Assembly (NCBI GenBank): GCA_963784995.1
Contig: CAWATZ010000016.1
Location: forward strand, 186,001 to 250,000
DNA length: 64,000 nucleotides
Reading direction: 5' to 3'
From: CAWATZ01 sp963784995
GTDB taxonomy: Bacteria; Planctomycetota; Planctomycetia; Gemmatales; Gemmataceae
The notes beneath the pieces are model-generated. The model had not been told where the DNA came from, ran no database searches, and saw nothing but the letters and a program-made list of their open reading frames with translations. The translations under genes and the position numbers were made by a program. Below are positions 31,720 through 41,240 of this stretch, in pieces (positions within the stretch are counted from its first letter, which is position 1; every line of letters starts with the position of its first letter).

Positions 31720-33731
31720 ATGGCGACTCTTTTCTGGCCGGCAGCGGTGGTTCGGGCCCTGTCGCCTGTCCGGTTGCTGGCCGTGGCGCTGGGCCTGGCT
31801 GTCACGCAGGCGCTGCTCCTCATTCCTCTGGCGGTGCAGCAGCAGCCGATCTCCTTCTGGCAGCCGCCCTGGAAACTGGTGCAAGCGCTGGTCGCTCGTG
31901 GCTCGGGCTGGACGGTGTTCTGGGGCCTGATCCTGGGGGCTGTCCTGGGAGCGGTCTGGGGCCTGGTAGGCGGTGCCATCGCCTGGCTGGAGTTTCGCGG
32001 CCAGGTGCCGGACCCGGAAGCGCCGCCGGTGGCGGTCTTTTTGCGCCGGAAAGGGTCCGTCCTGTCCGGCACCGTGCTGATGGTGCTGATCTTTGTCTCC
32101 TTCCTGATCGTCCTCGGCTGGGTGGCGGCGGGAATCAACGCGCTGCTGCCCTGGGGAATCGGGGCGACGCTCCTGGCCATCATCCTGCCGGTCCTGATGC
32201 TGCTGGGCTTCGCGGTCGCCATCTGTGCGGTCGGCTGCCTGGCCCTGCCTCTGATGGCGTCCGTTCCCGCCGCTGAGGGCTCCGATTCCTTCGAGGCCAT
32301 CTCGCGCGGATTCAGTTATCTCTTCCAGCGGCCCCTGGAGTTTGCCCTCTGGTGGGGCCTGGCCGTGGTCCTGGCCGGGCTTCCCCTGGCCGGAGTGCTG
32401 AACCTGGTCCAGGGGGAAAAGCCGCTCCTGGGGCCGGACGTTCGCCCGGTGCTGCTCTGGGTCGGGCTGGTCGTGTCGCTCTCCCTTTTCTGGTCGCTGC
32501 AGCCGCTGGTCTACGTCAAGATGCGCTGGCTGGTGGACGACACCGAGGAAACCGAGCTGTGGTCCGGTCGGGAGGAGAAAGCCGCACCCGGCGCGGCGCC
32601 TCCAGTCCCCGACGCCAACCCCGCACCACCCGACCCAGCCGGGCCCCCACCGGCCACCGAGCTAACCAAGGACGAGACGGCGCCGGCCGAGCCGGAGCCG
32701 GAGAAGCTGACCCCCGCCCACAACCAGGTCACGTTTGCCCAGACGCTGACGCTGGGCAATGCCGGGGCCCCGAACAAGATGGTGGGCCTGCTGCCGGGAG
32801 TGGCCTGGACCGCCCTGGTGCTGGCGGGCGGCCTGTGGGTGGGTTCCCGGCTGGTGGACGGGGGAGCCGACTGGACCCCGGCGGGTCTGCGGGAGTTGGT
32901 GCGGAAGCTGGCTCAACAGCGGCCACTGGCCCTGGCCCTGCTGTTCCTGGCCGTGGTGGTCGTGTCCTCCGTGGGGCTGGGCCGGTGGCTGCGGATGATT
33001 GCCCGGATGGTTGCGGTCCGGGCGGTCTACGAGCAAGAGATTAGCCTGGCCGGCCTCGCCCTTCCCTTCGCTCGCCGCTCGGGCAACCAGGGGCTCGTTT
33101 CCGTGGTGCTGCTCAGCGCGGCCGTGGTCCTGTTCCTGGTCGCCCTGCCGCTGGGCTACCTGGTCTGGCTGGAGCCGGGTTCCTGGCCCGAGCCGGTCTG
33201 TTTGCTGGCCGCGGCGCTGGTGCTGGGGGGGCTGGGCGCCCTGGGACTGGGGGCCGTGTCGGTGGACGGCCGGCGGCTGGAGGAGCAAGCGATCTCGCCG
33301 CTGGCCACTCACCTGGGCAACGGAGCGGAAGTGCTGGCCTCCGCCCTGGCGGCCGTGGTGATGGGGGTGGCCCGCTGGGTGGTCCTGCTGGGGCTGGCCT
33401 TCTTGACCTGGGTGTTTGTCTGCGAGAGCCTGGGCTGGGCCGGCGGCGATGCCCGCTGGGTCCGCTGGGGGTACGACGGACACCTGGCCCCCGAGGTCCA
33501 GGGGCCGCTGTACTGGTTCGCGTCCCGGATTGCCGGCCTCTGGTTCTTTGTGCTTGCCGGCACGGTGCTGAGCTATCCGCTGTCCTACCTGCTGCGCTGG
33601 GGCGTGGTGTCTTATCTGCGCCCCGCCAGCAGACCGAGCTGGTCCCGGCCGAGCCGCTGGAACTGGACGATGAGGAACGAAGCGAACTGCTTCAGGGGCA
33701 AAAGAAGCGGAAGCAACGCCGGAAACGGTGA
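31720..33731 (+). CDS. Polytopic membrane protein of unknown function (frameshift near C-terminus)
   Basis: ATG 31720 follows AAGGAGAAGGGGGCGAC. The ~670-aa protein has two membrane blocks, residues about 1-270 and 365-630, with many helices (LILGAVLGAVWGLVGGAIAW, VLLSAAVVLFLVALPLGYL). A Pro/Ala/Glu-rich soluble linker (about 285-345) separates them. The two blocks may be an internal duplication. Near 33620 the frame is lost; with one base restored in a CCCC run the tail becomes a charged segment (QQTELVPAEPLELDDEERSE) ending in lysine/arginine at TGA 33729-33731. Without correction the frame would stop at 33756. No transporter or enzyme motif recognised. Confidence 0.75.
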
Positions 33732-33746
33732 TTGCCTGACGCCTGG

Positions 33747-33808
33747 CGCAGGCTAAAGCCTGCGGCTACAGGAGCGGCGGCCCTCGTAGCCGCAGGCTTT
33801 AGCCTGCG
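33747..33808. terminator. 23-bp perfect hairpin between convergent genes
   Basis: Arms 33747-33769 and 33786-33808 are perfect inverted repeats (CGCAGGCTAAAGCCTGCGGC...) with a 16-nt loop, followed by GTGTTTT. The arms are themselves partly palindromic, typical of REP elements. It can serve as a bidirectional terminator for the membrane-protein gene and znuC. Confidence 0.65.
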
Positions 33809-33824
33809 TGTTTTGAACGGACGC

Positions 33825-34628
33825 TCACGCCGACTCGCGCGGCTTGGCCGTGACCTCGGAGGGCGGCGCCGGCTGATGCTCATGATCGTGGTCGTGGGCG
33901 TAGACGAGCTTGCCCGGACCGAACGTCTCCGCCAGCACCTCGGGAGTGAGGATGTCCTGCGGTCGTCCCCGGCACTTGATCCGGCCATCCTTCAAGCACA
34001 GCACCTGATGCACGAAGCGGCTGACCATGCTCACGTCGTGCGACACCAGCAGCACCGTCGCACCCAGCTGCCGATTGAGTTCGCCGATCAGGTTGTAGAA
34101 GTCCTGTTCCGCCTGAAAATCGATGCCGGCAGCCGGCTCGTCCAGCAGCAGCAGTTCCGGGTGCGGCTCCAGGGCCAGGGCCAGCAGGACGCGCTGCCGT
34201 TCGCCGCCGGAAAGAGTGTCGAAGGGATGATCCAGCCGATGCTCCATGCCCACGTTGTGGAGCAATTGCCGGGCCCGGGCGCGGACCCGGCTGGTGATGC
34301 CCAGAAAGTGCGGCCAGCGCTGCAGGCTCAGCCCGAACAGGTCGAGGACCGTCAGCGGCAGGTTCGCCTCCAGGCGCAGCTGCTGCGGCACGTAGCCGAC
34401 GTGCTCGGGCGAGGGCCGGCTGTGGTCGTGGCCGCAGTGAAAGGTGATCCGGCCGGTATAGGGAACCTCCTTGACCACGGCACGCAGCAGGGTCGTCTTG
34501 CCGCTGCCGTTGAGCCCGATCAGGGCCGTGATCTGCCCGCGGGCCAGGTCGGCATCGACCCCGCGCAGGATCGGCACTCCGCCCAGCTCGACGCGCAGAT
34601 CGCGGATGGTGATCAGGTTCCCGGTCAT
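33825..34628 (-). CDS. znuC: Zinc/manganese-type ABC transporter ATPase
   Basis: ATP-binding subunit of a metal importer, 267 aa. Walker A GLNGSGKT (38-45), signature LSGGERQR (139-146), Walker B LLLLDEP (159-165) and the switch histidine in LLVSHDVSM are all present. A histidine-rich tail (YAHDHDHEHQ) may bind metal. Its ATG overlaps the stop of the binding-protein gene (ATGA), so the two are coupled. The permease normally needed (ZnuB) is not next to them in this window. Zinc is favoured over manganese because of the histidine-rich partner. Confidence 0.9.
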   Translation of the reverse strand: MTGNLITIRDLRVELGGVPILRGVDADLARGQITALIGLNGSGKTTLLRAVVKEVPYTGRITFHCGHDHSRPSPEHVGYVPQQLRLEANLPLTVLDLFGLSLQRWPHFLGITSRVRARARQLLHNVGMEHRLDHPFDTLSGGERQRVLLALALEPHPELLLLDEPAAGIDFQAEQDFYNLIGELNRQLGATVLLVSHDVSMVSRFVHQVLCLKDGRIKCRGRPQDILTPEVLAETFGPGKLVYAHDHDHEHQPAPPSEVTAKPRESA

Positions 34629-35644
34629 TCCAGCTTGTCCTTCAACTCTTTGAGGTTCTGCTTCATCTTCTCGACGTACCAGTCCCCATTCAGTTCGGAG
34701 GCCTTGTCGGCGGTTTCCAGTGGATCGATTTTGAGGATCTTGATGCCCTTGACGTCCTTGGCCTCCAGTTCGGACACGATCTTCTTGGCCTCCGACGATT
34801 CATACTGCGGCTCGACGGCGATGTACTTGACCCCCTTGTCCTTGCACAGGCTGATCAGTTTCTTGTAATGGGCACTGGTCACCGTGTCGCCCGGATCCAC
34901 GTGGACGGTAGCCACGATCTCCAGCCCCTGGTCCCGCAGGTCACGAGCAAAGTAACGCAGGGAATCGTGGAAGGTGATCAGCCGCTTGTCCTTCTTGTCG
35001 GCCAGGGCCTTCTTCGCATCCGAGCCCAGTTCCACCAGCTCCTTCTTGAAATTGGTGGCGTTCTTCTCGAACTCGTCCTTATGGGACGGATCAGCCTTTT
35101 GCAGCTTCTCGCAGATCACGTCGATCATGGGTGGCACCGTGGAGGCGAAGCCGAGCCAGACGTGCGGGTCCCACTCGCCTTCGCCGTGCTGATGGCCGTC
35201 TCCATGGTCGTGCTTGCCCTTTTCCCCGGCCACTTTCTCGGCCGGAATCAGGAGTGAGGTCTTGCTCTTCTCGTTCAGCGTTTCCAGTTCCTCGCCCAGT
35301 TCGATGAAGGGCAGGTCCTTCTTGGCAGCCGTTTTATAGAGCTTCTTGGCAAAGTGGTCGTCCAGGCCCAGGCCGTTGGCGATGAACAGGTCCGCACCGC
35401 TCACCGCGACCGCCTCCCAGGTGCGCGGGTCGAAGTGGTGCGGTCCCGTGGTGGTGGTCAGGCAGACCACGGCCACGCGATCGCCGCCGACCTTCTCAAC
35501 GAAACTCGCCAGCGGCGCGAAGGTCACGACCACTTTCACCCGGTTCCCCGCCTTTTCCCACGGGTCCGAATGCGAGGAACAGCTGAACAGGCCCAATCCC
35601 AGAACCAGGCCTAACCCAAGGATCACCAGTACACGCCGGGTCAT
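34625..35644 (-). CDS. znuA: Zinc-type ABC transporter substrate-binding lipoprotein
   Basis: A 339-aa periplasmic binding protein anchored as a lipoprotein: hydrophobic leader then LGLFSCSS lipobox. Cluster A-I features include VVVTFAPLASFVEKVGGDRV, metal ligand region TGPHHFDPRTWEA, a histidine-rich loop (GKHDHGDGHQHGEGEWDPHV) typical of zinc-specific members, ITFHDSLRYFARD and VEPQYESSEAK. ATG 35644 is set by GAGGAGG six bases upstream. First gene of a two-gene operon with znuC. An AT-rich dyad at 35672-35689 is a possible metal-repressor site. Confidence 0.9.
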   Translation of the reverse strand: MTRRVLVILGLGLVLGLGLFSCSSHSDPWEKAGNRVKVVVTFAPLASFVEKVGGDRVAVVCLTTTTGPHHFDPRTWEAVAVSGADLFIANGLGLDDHFAKKLYKTAAKKDLPFIELGEELETLNEKSKTSLLIPAEKVAGEKGKHDHGDGHQHGEGEWDPHVWLGFASTVPPMIDVICEKLQKADPSHKDEFEKNATNFKKELVELGSDAKKALADKKDKRLITFHDSLRYFARDLRDQGLEIVATVHVDPGDTVTSAHYKKLISLCKDKGVKYIAVEPQYESSEAKKIVSELEAKDVKGIKILKIDPLETADKASELNGDWYVEKMKQNLKELKDKLE

Positions 35645-35671
35645 AAGAACCTCCTCGGCAGAGAGAATCGT

Positions 35672-35689
35672 GTTATACAAAATATAATC
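35672..35689. promoter_or_regulatory. AT-rich dyad upstream of znuA, possible Zur-type operator
   Basis: GTTATACAAAATATAATC contains TTATA and TATAA half-sites around five bases, in an otherwise GC-rich setting, 28 bp upstream of the znuA start. The half-sites resemble those of Zur boxes but the spacing is longer than usual. It may equally be the promoter -10 region. Confidence 0.35.
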
Positions 35690-35770
35690 GTAGCCAGATG
35701 GGAGCGGACAGGCAAGGCGAACCTGGCCGTGCGGTTTCCTGGACCTTGCAGAGCGATCCGCAGCGGGCTA

Positions 35771-35818
35771 CGCTGACAAATGGTTTTGTCAGCGTGGTGG
35801 TCCCGGGTATCGTACCCG
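35771..35818. repeat. Two short hairpins before the EEP-family gene
   Basis: CGCTGACAAA (35771-35780) and TTTGTCAGCG (35785-35794) form a perfect stem with a 4-nt loop. CGGGTA (35804-35809) and TACCCG (35813-35818) form a second. They lie just upstream of the EEP-family gene start and could affect its expression or be a REP remnant. Confidence 0.5.
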
Positions 35819-35840
35819 AGTGCAGGTGGATGGAATCGCC

Positions 35841-36815
35841 GTGTCTCCTTTTCGCTTCGTGTGGTGGAACGTCCAATCATTCGGGCACTACGAGGATGCC
35901 TGGGTAACGGACCCGCGTCTCCCGCGGTCTCCGGCCGAGTATGCAGCCAAGCGCGAACGAGTCGCGGCTGTGCTGCGGCAGTTGAATGCACAAGAGCAGC
36001 TCGATCTGATCGCTCTGGCTGAAATCACTTCGGAAGCCGCTCTCGACCTGCGGCAGACCGTTTGTCCCGATTTTGAAGTCTTCGCCATCGACAGCTATTT
36101 CGACGGCAGGCCCACGTTCCAGGTGGCCCTTCTTTACAATCCGAGGGCAGGTCGCTGCAACGAGGACCTGTTCATCCCGGTGGATGTCTCGGAGGCATCG
36201 CGGGCAATGGCGATTCTGGATTTCGCCGGGCCTGATGACGTCCTTCGCACGTACGCCTGTCACTTCACTTCCCAGATGGGCGGCGAGATCAGTGCGAGGA
36301 ATCGCTCGGAGATGGCCCGCCAATTGAACCGCCAGGTCTACGATTTTTTGCGTGGCAGCGTGGGCCAACGCGCTCGACACGTTCTCATCCTGGGCGACCT
36401 GAACGAGGAGCCATTCGGAATGATCGAGGAGGATCTGTTCGCACGGCGTGACCGCCGTTGGGTCCGAACTCCGCACGGTGCCGACATCCCGCTTCGGCGG
36501 GCTCGCTTGTATAATTGTGGCTGGCGTCTCCTTGGTGAGCGTGTTCCTCACCCCAGTCCACTCCGGCACGGGGACGCGGCCGGCACTTATTACTCACGAG
36601 AGAGGAACCGCTGGTACACGTGGGACCACGTCCTTGTCTCGGGCTCGCTCTTGACGGAGGATCTCCCTTACCTGGACGAAAAGAGCATCCAGGTTGTGAG
36701 CGGGCCAGGTCTTGTCGGGCCGGACGGTCGGCCATCCCAGTTCCGTTTGACGGACGGACAGGTTGAAGGGGTGTCGGACCACCTCCCGGTTCGCGGGCAG
36801 ATCCTCTTTCCTTGA
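35841..36815 (+). CDS. Endonuclease/exonuclease/phosphatase (EEP) family protein
   Basis: About 324 aa. The metal-dependent EEP fold (DNase I, exonuclease III, sphingomyelinase) is seen in FRFVWWNVQSFGHY near the N-terminus, LIALAEITSEA (catalytic Glu region), VLILGDLNEEPFG (the GDxN catalytic motif) and YTWDHVLVSGSL plus GVSDHLPV (the C-terminal SDHxP motif). It should be a phosphodiesterase; the substrate cannot be told. Start is uncertain: GTG 35841 fits the domain boundary, GTG 35820 is also open. The next gene starts 12 bp after the stop, suggesting an operon. Confidence 0.8.
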   Translation: MSPFRFVWWNVQSFGHYEDAWVTDPRLPRSPAEYAAKRERVAAVLRQLNAQEQLDLIALAEITSEAALDLRQTVCPDFEVFAIDSYFDGRPTFQVALLYNPRAGRCNEDLFIPVDVSEASRAMAILDFAGPDDVLRTYACHFTSQMGGEISARNRSEMARQLNRQVYDFLRGSVGQRARHVLILGDLNEEPFGMIEEDLFARRDRRWVRTPHGADIPLRRARLYNCGWRLLGERVPHPSPLRHGDAAGTYYSRERNRWYTWDHVLVSGSLLTEDLPYLDEKSIQVVSGPGLVGPDGRPSQFRLTDGQVEGVSDHLPVRGQILFP

Positions 36816-36827
36816 ACGGAGTGATCC

Positions 36828-37292
36828 ATGTCGGATTTTGAGAAGGCCCTGCAAACGGCCCTGCAAGGCGTCAACGAGGAACTCCGCGGTGCCAGCGCCG
36901 ACCTCCATCAAGAAGTCGCTGCGGCCAGTGAGTCTGTCTCGCGCCTGACGAATGGGGCTGCCCGTCTCGTTCTCAGGCACGAACAGGAAACGCCTGCCGA
37001 AACGGTCTACCTGTTGCTGCTGGAAATCCACCACACAATAGCAAGCGGCCCTTCAGGCAACGATTCAGAGACGGAGGCCTCGCATCAGTATGCCCTGGCG
37101 ACCCTCCACGTGCCTTGCACGGGCTACCCCATCTCCACAGGATCGGACCAGAACGGCGGCGGAACCTGCGCCAAGATCCAGGATCGGAAGGCGATCTCCA
37201 AATTCCTCACGGATCTGGCTAGCCGGAGAGACTCGCCACTGGTCCTTTACCTGAACTTTCATTTGCGCCGTCAGCGCCAACAACAAAACTGA
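36828..37292 (+). CDS. Hypothetical protein, 154 aa
   Basis: ATG 36828 follows CGGAGTGATCC. No family recognised. The N-terminal ~50 residues are probably helical (MSDFEKALQTALQGVNEELR, then SADLHQEVAAASESVSRLTN); the middle has TVYLLLLEIHHTIASG and a Gly/Ser-rich stretch; the end is basic (LHLRRQRQ type). It sits 12 bp behind the EEP-family gene, so the two may act together. Confidence 0.6.
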   Translation: MSDFEKALQTALQGVNEELRGASADLHQEVAAASESVSRLTNGAARLVLRHEQETPAETVYLLLLEIHHTIASGPSGNDSETEASHQYALATLHVPCTGYPISTGSDQNGGGTCAKIQDRKAISKFLTDLASRRDSPLVLYLNFHLRRQRQQQN

Positions 37293-37358
37293 GCTTTTCC
37301 ATTTCAGTTTCTCAAGGCCAGTCCTTGCTAAGCAGGGAGAAAGGAAAGACAACCTTCC

Positions 37359-38429
37359 ATGTCCTCTCTGGGCGCCACCCTGCGGCAACTGGCCGCGACC
37401 GCCACAAGCCCTGACGGCAGCGCCCAGGAACTGCTCGACCAGGTCCGCTCCCTGCTGGGACACCTGCAAGCCGACAGTGGCGTCAGCAACCGCCTGCTGA
37501 ACCACTTTGCCGAGCTGATCGCCCAGACTGACGGCCCCCGAGCGTCGGCCCTGGCCCTCGGTTGCGGCACCCTGGTCGAGAACGGCGGCGACCCCGAGAT
37601 TGCCCTGCTGCCGGTCCTGCAACACCTCCCGGAACTGCTGGCCGGGGCCCTCGTCTTTCAGAACGCCTGCGTGGCCCGATCGCAAGCCGACCCTGCGGGA
37701 CAACCGGATCAGGTCGAGGAGTTCGGTCACGAATTACAGCAAGAGATGCCGGCCGAGGCGATGGCCTGGCTGTCTCTGGAGCCGCACTGCCTGGGCGCGA
37801 TCGCCATGCTGTCGCGCTCGGTCGAGGGGCGACGGCAGGCCCGCGAGACAAACGACCTGTTGCCGGCCATCTTTGGCATGGCCAGCAGCCATCCGCAGGT
37901 TGGCTTTCTGGCCCAGTTGCTCCAGGTGCTGGACGATGAGCCGCTTCTCGTGCTGCACCCGGGCCAGCAGCGCGGCTATCGGGTGCGCATCTCGGGCATT
38001 GCCGACAACTTCCAGCTGCACACCCTTCTGGCGGCAGCCCTGATCGGTGATCCAGGCAAGGGGTTGTTGCCGGGCAAATGTCCCGATCCGCGCGTGGTGC
38101 AGGCTGCCCGGGACAGGCCGGTCGATCCCGCTGCCCTGATGGCGGAAGGGGCGTTCAACCTCTGGACCTGGCAGGGATTGCGACCGGATGGCACCCTGCC
38201 GGAGGGGCTGGAAGGATCGGATTTCTGGATCTGGAACGAGGGCATCCCGGCCGACATTCCACCGTTCGAGGGCGTTCGCACTGTGCTGCTGGGGCCGCTG
38301 CCGTATCCGAGGAGCTGGAACGCCGGCCGCTGCTTTGACGGGCTACGTGCGGATTTGCGCGTGGAGGAGCAGTTGACAACGGAGACCGTGCGGGAGCGGT
38401 TGCAGCGGATTGCGGCAGCGCCAAAATGA
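37359..38429 (+). CDS. Hypothetical protein, 356 aa
   Basis: ATG 37359 after GGGAGAAAGGAAAG. No family recognised. The first ~190 residues look all-helical and HEAT-like (LLNHFAELIAQTDGPRASAL, EIALLPVLQHLPELLAGALV). The C-terminal half is alpha/beta with a tryptophan-rich segment (FNLWTWQGLRPDG, DFWIWNEGIPADIP). No signal peptide or transmembrane helix, so cytoplasmic. Confidence 0.6.
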   Translation: MSSLGATLRQLAATATSPDGSAQELLDQVRSLLGHLQADSGVSNRLLNHFAELIAQTDGPRASALALGCGTLVENGGDPEIALLPVLQHLPELLAGALVFQNACVARSQADPAGQPDQVEEFGHELQQEMPAEAMAWLSLEPHCLGAIAMLSRSVEGRRQARETNDLLPAIFGMASSHPQVGFLAQLLQVLDDEPLLVLHPGQQRGYRVRISGIADNFQLHTLLAAALIGDPGKGLLPGKCPDPRVVQAARDRPVDPAALMAEGAFNLWTWQGLRPDGTLPEGLEGSDFWIWNEGIPADIPPFEGVRTVLLGPLPYPRSWNAGRCFDGLRADLRVEEQLTTETVRERLQRIAAAPK

Positions 38430-38483
38430 CGGCTCAGCGTTATTATGGAGTGGGGCTTCTCTGTCGATTGAGGGCAAAGAAAG

Positions 38484-38870
38484 ATGATGGAACAGATTAC
38501 AATCACGCTCTCTCCCACGGCGCTGCAGCGGGTGCAGATCCTGGCACAGCGCACGGGCCGAGCAGTTCCTGAGCTTCTGGCCGAAACGATTGAGTTATCG
38601 TTTCAGCCGCTGGGGAACTTGGGCGATCCCCGTCCGATAACGGAATGGTCCGACGCCGAGGTCCTTGCGGCGGCAGATTTGGAGTTGCCTCCCGAGGCGG
38701 ATCAGCAGTTGAGCGAATTGCTTCATCGGCAGCAGGCCGGAACGCTCACGGCCGAGGAACGCACGCGACTGAGCAGCCTGATGGAACTCTACCAGAGTGG
38801 GCTCCTCCACAAGGCGCAGGCCTTGAGCGAGGCGGTCCGCCGTCGTTTGCGGGAGCCGTTACAACCGTGA
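38484..38870 (+). CDS. Small ribbon-helix-helix-like protein upstream of an HNH protein
   Basis: A 128-aa protein, ATG 38484. The N-terminus (MEQITITLSPTALQRVQILA) resembles the DNA-binding arm of antitoxin-type regulators; the rest is helical (ADQQLSELLHRQQAGTLTAE). Its TGA overlaps the GTG start of the HNH gene, so the two are translated together. Such pairs recur in planctomycetes and cyanobacteria and might be toxin-antitoxin-like, which is inference. Confidence 0.65.
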   Translation: MMEQITITLSPTALQRVQILAQRTGRAVPELLAETIELSFQPLGNLGDPRPITEWSDAEVLAAADLELPPEADQQLSELLHRQQAGTLTAEERTRLSSLMELYQSGLLHKAQALSEAVRRRLREPLQP

Positions 38871-39295
38871 GCAGCGGCTGGATCAGCGACACGGTGCGTC
38901 AGCGCGTCCGGGATCAGGCGGGCAACCGCTGCGGCTACTGCCTCAGTCCCCAGCGCCTGGTGATGGGGTGGCTGGAGGTCGAGCACACGATCCCCCAGGC
39001 ACGGGGCGGCTCGGATGACGAGGACAACCTGTGGCTTTCTTGCCGGCTGTGCAACGGTTACAAGGGCACCCAGATCAGCGCTCTCGATCCGGTGACGAAT
39101 CAGGAGGTGCCTCTCTTCCACCCACGTCAGCACAAGTGGTCAGAACACTTTGAATGGAGTCCGGATGGCACCCGCGTGATCGGCAAAACGCCCAGCGGAC
39201 GAGCCACCGTGCTGGCCTTGCAATTGAACAACTTCATCGCCGTGATGGTGCGCCAGGCGTGGGTGTCGGCAGGCTGGCATCCTCCCGCCTTGTGA
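38867..39295 (+). CDS. HNH endonuclease domain protein
   Basis: Start GTG 38867 overlaps the upstream stop (GTGA); the open frame extends further upstream but overlaps the previous gene. The 142-aa protein has an HNH/zinc core: RCGYCLSP (C22, C25), WLEVEHTIPQARGGS (E39-H40), DDEDNLWLSCRLCNGYKG (N54, C59, C62, N63). This is a complete nuclease active site, so DNA or RNA cleavage is likely. Target unknown. Confidence 0.85.
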   Translation: MSSGWISDTVRQRVRDQAGNRCGYCLSPQRLVMGWLEVEHTIPQARGGSDDEDNLWLSCRLCNGYKGTQISALDPVTNQEVPLFHPRQHKWSEHFEWSPDGTRVIGKTPSGRATVLALQLNNFIAVMVRQAWVSAGWHPPAL

Positions 39296-39298
39296 ACG

Positions 39299-39363
39299 GT
39301 TAGCCGCGACGCGCAGCGGAGCGCGGGGATTGTCCCCGCGCTCCGCTGCGCGTCGCGGCTAAC
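39299..39363. terminator. 31-bp perfect hairpin between convergent genes
   Basis: Arms 39299-39329 and 39333-39363 are perfect inverted repeats with a 3-nt loop; the outer arm reads GTTAGCCGCGACGCG. It belongs to the family of the palindrome inside the coding sequence at 1748-1855. Placed 3 bp from the HNH and leuA stops, it may terminate both. Confidence 0.7.
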
Positions 39364-39366
39364 AAA

Positions 39367-40939
<1,573 letters not shown>

Positions 40940-40950
40940 GAGTCGCGCTC

Positions 40951-40988
40951 CAAAAAGCAAAAGCCCTGGAACCGGGGGTCCCAGGGCT
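40951..40988 (-). terminator. Attenuator terminator in the leuA leader
   Basis: On the minus strand AGCCCTGGGACC pairs with GGTTCCAGGGCT (12 pairs, one G-U, CCC loop; 40962-40988), followed by TTTGCTTTTT. It ends 12 bases before the leuA ATG and 25 bases after the leader-peptide stop, the arrangement of an amino-acid attenuator. Confidence 0.8.
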
Positions 40989-41013
40989 CATCTCAGCGGA
41001 AGTCCGGCAAGTT

Positions 41014-41085
41014 TCAATCCGCTCCCGGGGGAAACCTGGTCTCTCCGAGGAGAAGCAAGTCCAGAAGCAGCAGGGTCCGCGCCAT
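41014..41085 (-). CDS. leuL: Leucine-rich leader peptide of the leuA attenuator
   Basis: A 23-codon ORF upstream of leuA. Residues 5-8 and 10-13 are all leucine (MARTLLLLDLLLL), 8 of 23 residues, encoded by CTG, CTT, TTG and CTC codons; it ends in TGA at 41014-41016. Ribosome stalling at these codons when leucyl-tRNA is scarce would be expected to stop the downstream terminator from forming. A small alternative stem AGCGGA/TCCGCT (40995-41000 with 41018-41023) lies between the peptide and the terminator. Too short for ordinary gene callers. Confidence 0.75.
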   Translation of the reverse strand: MARTLLLLDLLLLGETRFPPGAD

Positions 41086-41101
41086 GGGGTTCTCGGTCGA
41101 G

Positions 41102-41130
41102 GAAATAGTCACCTTAGAGGTTAGTGTAAA
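41102..41130 (-). promoter_or_regulatory. Putative leuA promoter
   Basis: On the minus strand TTTACA (41125-41130) and TATTTC (41102-41107) are separated by 17 bp, 17 bp upstream of the leader-peptide ATG. Good -35, weak -10. Confidence 0.4.
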
Positions 41131-41240
41131 GAGCCTGCGCCATCCTGGCAATCGCATTTCTCGGGTTTCATCAATTTTTAAGAGGTCGTCCGGTAGACTG
41201 CGGGGGTGTTGTTCCCTGTCTCTTACGAAAGGATCGCAGC

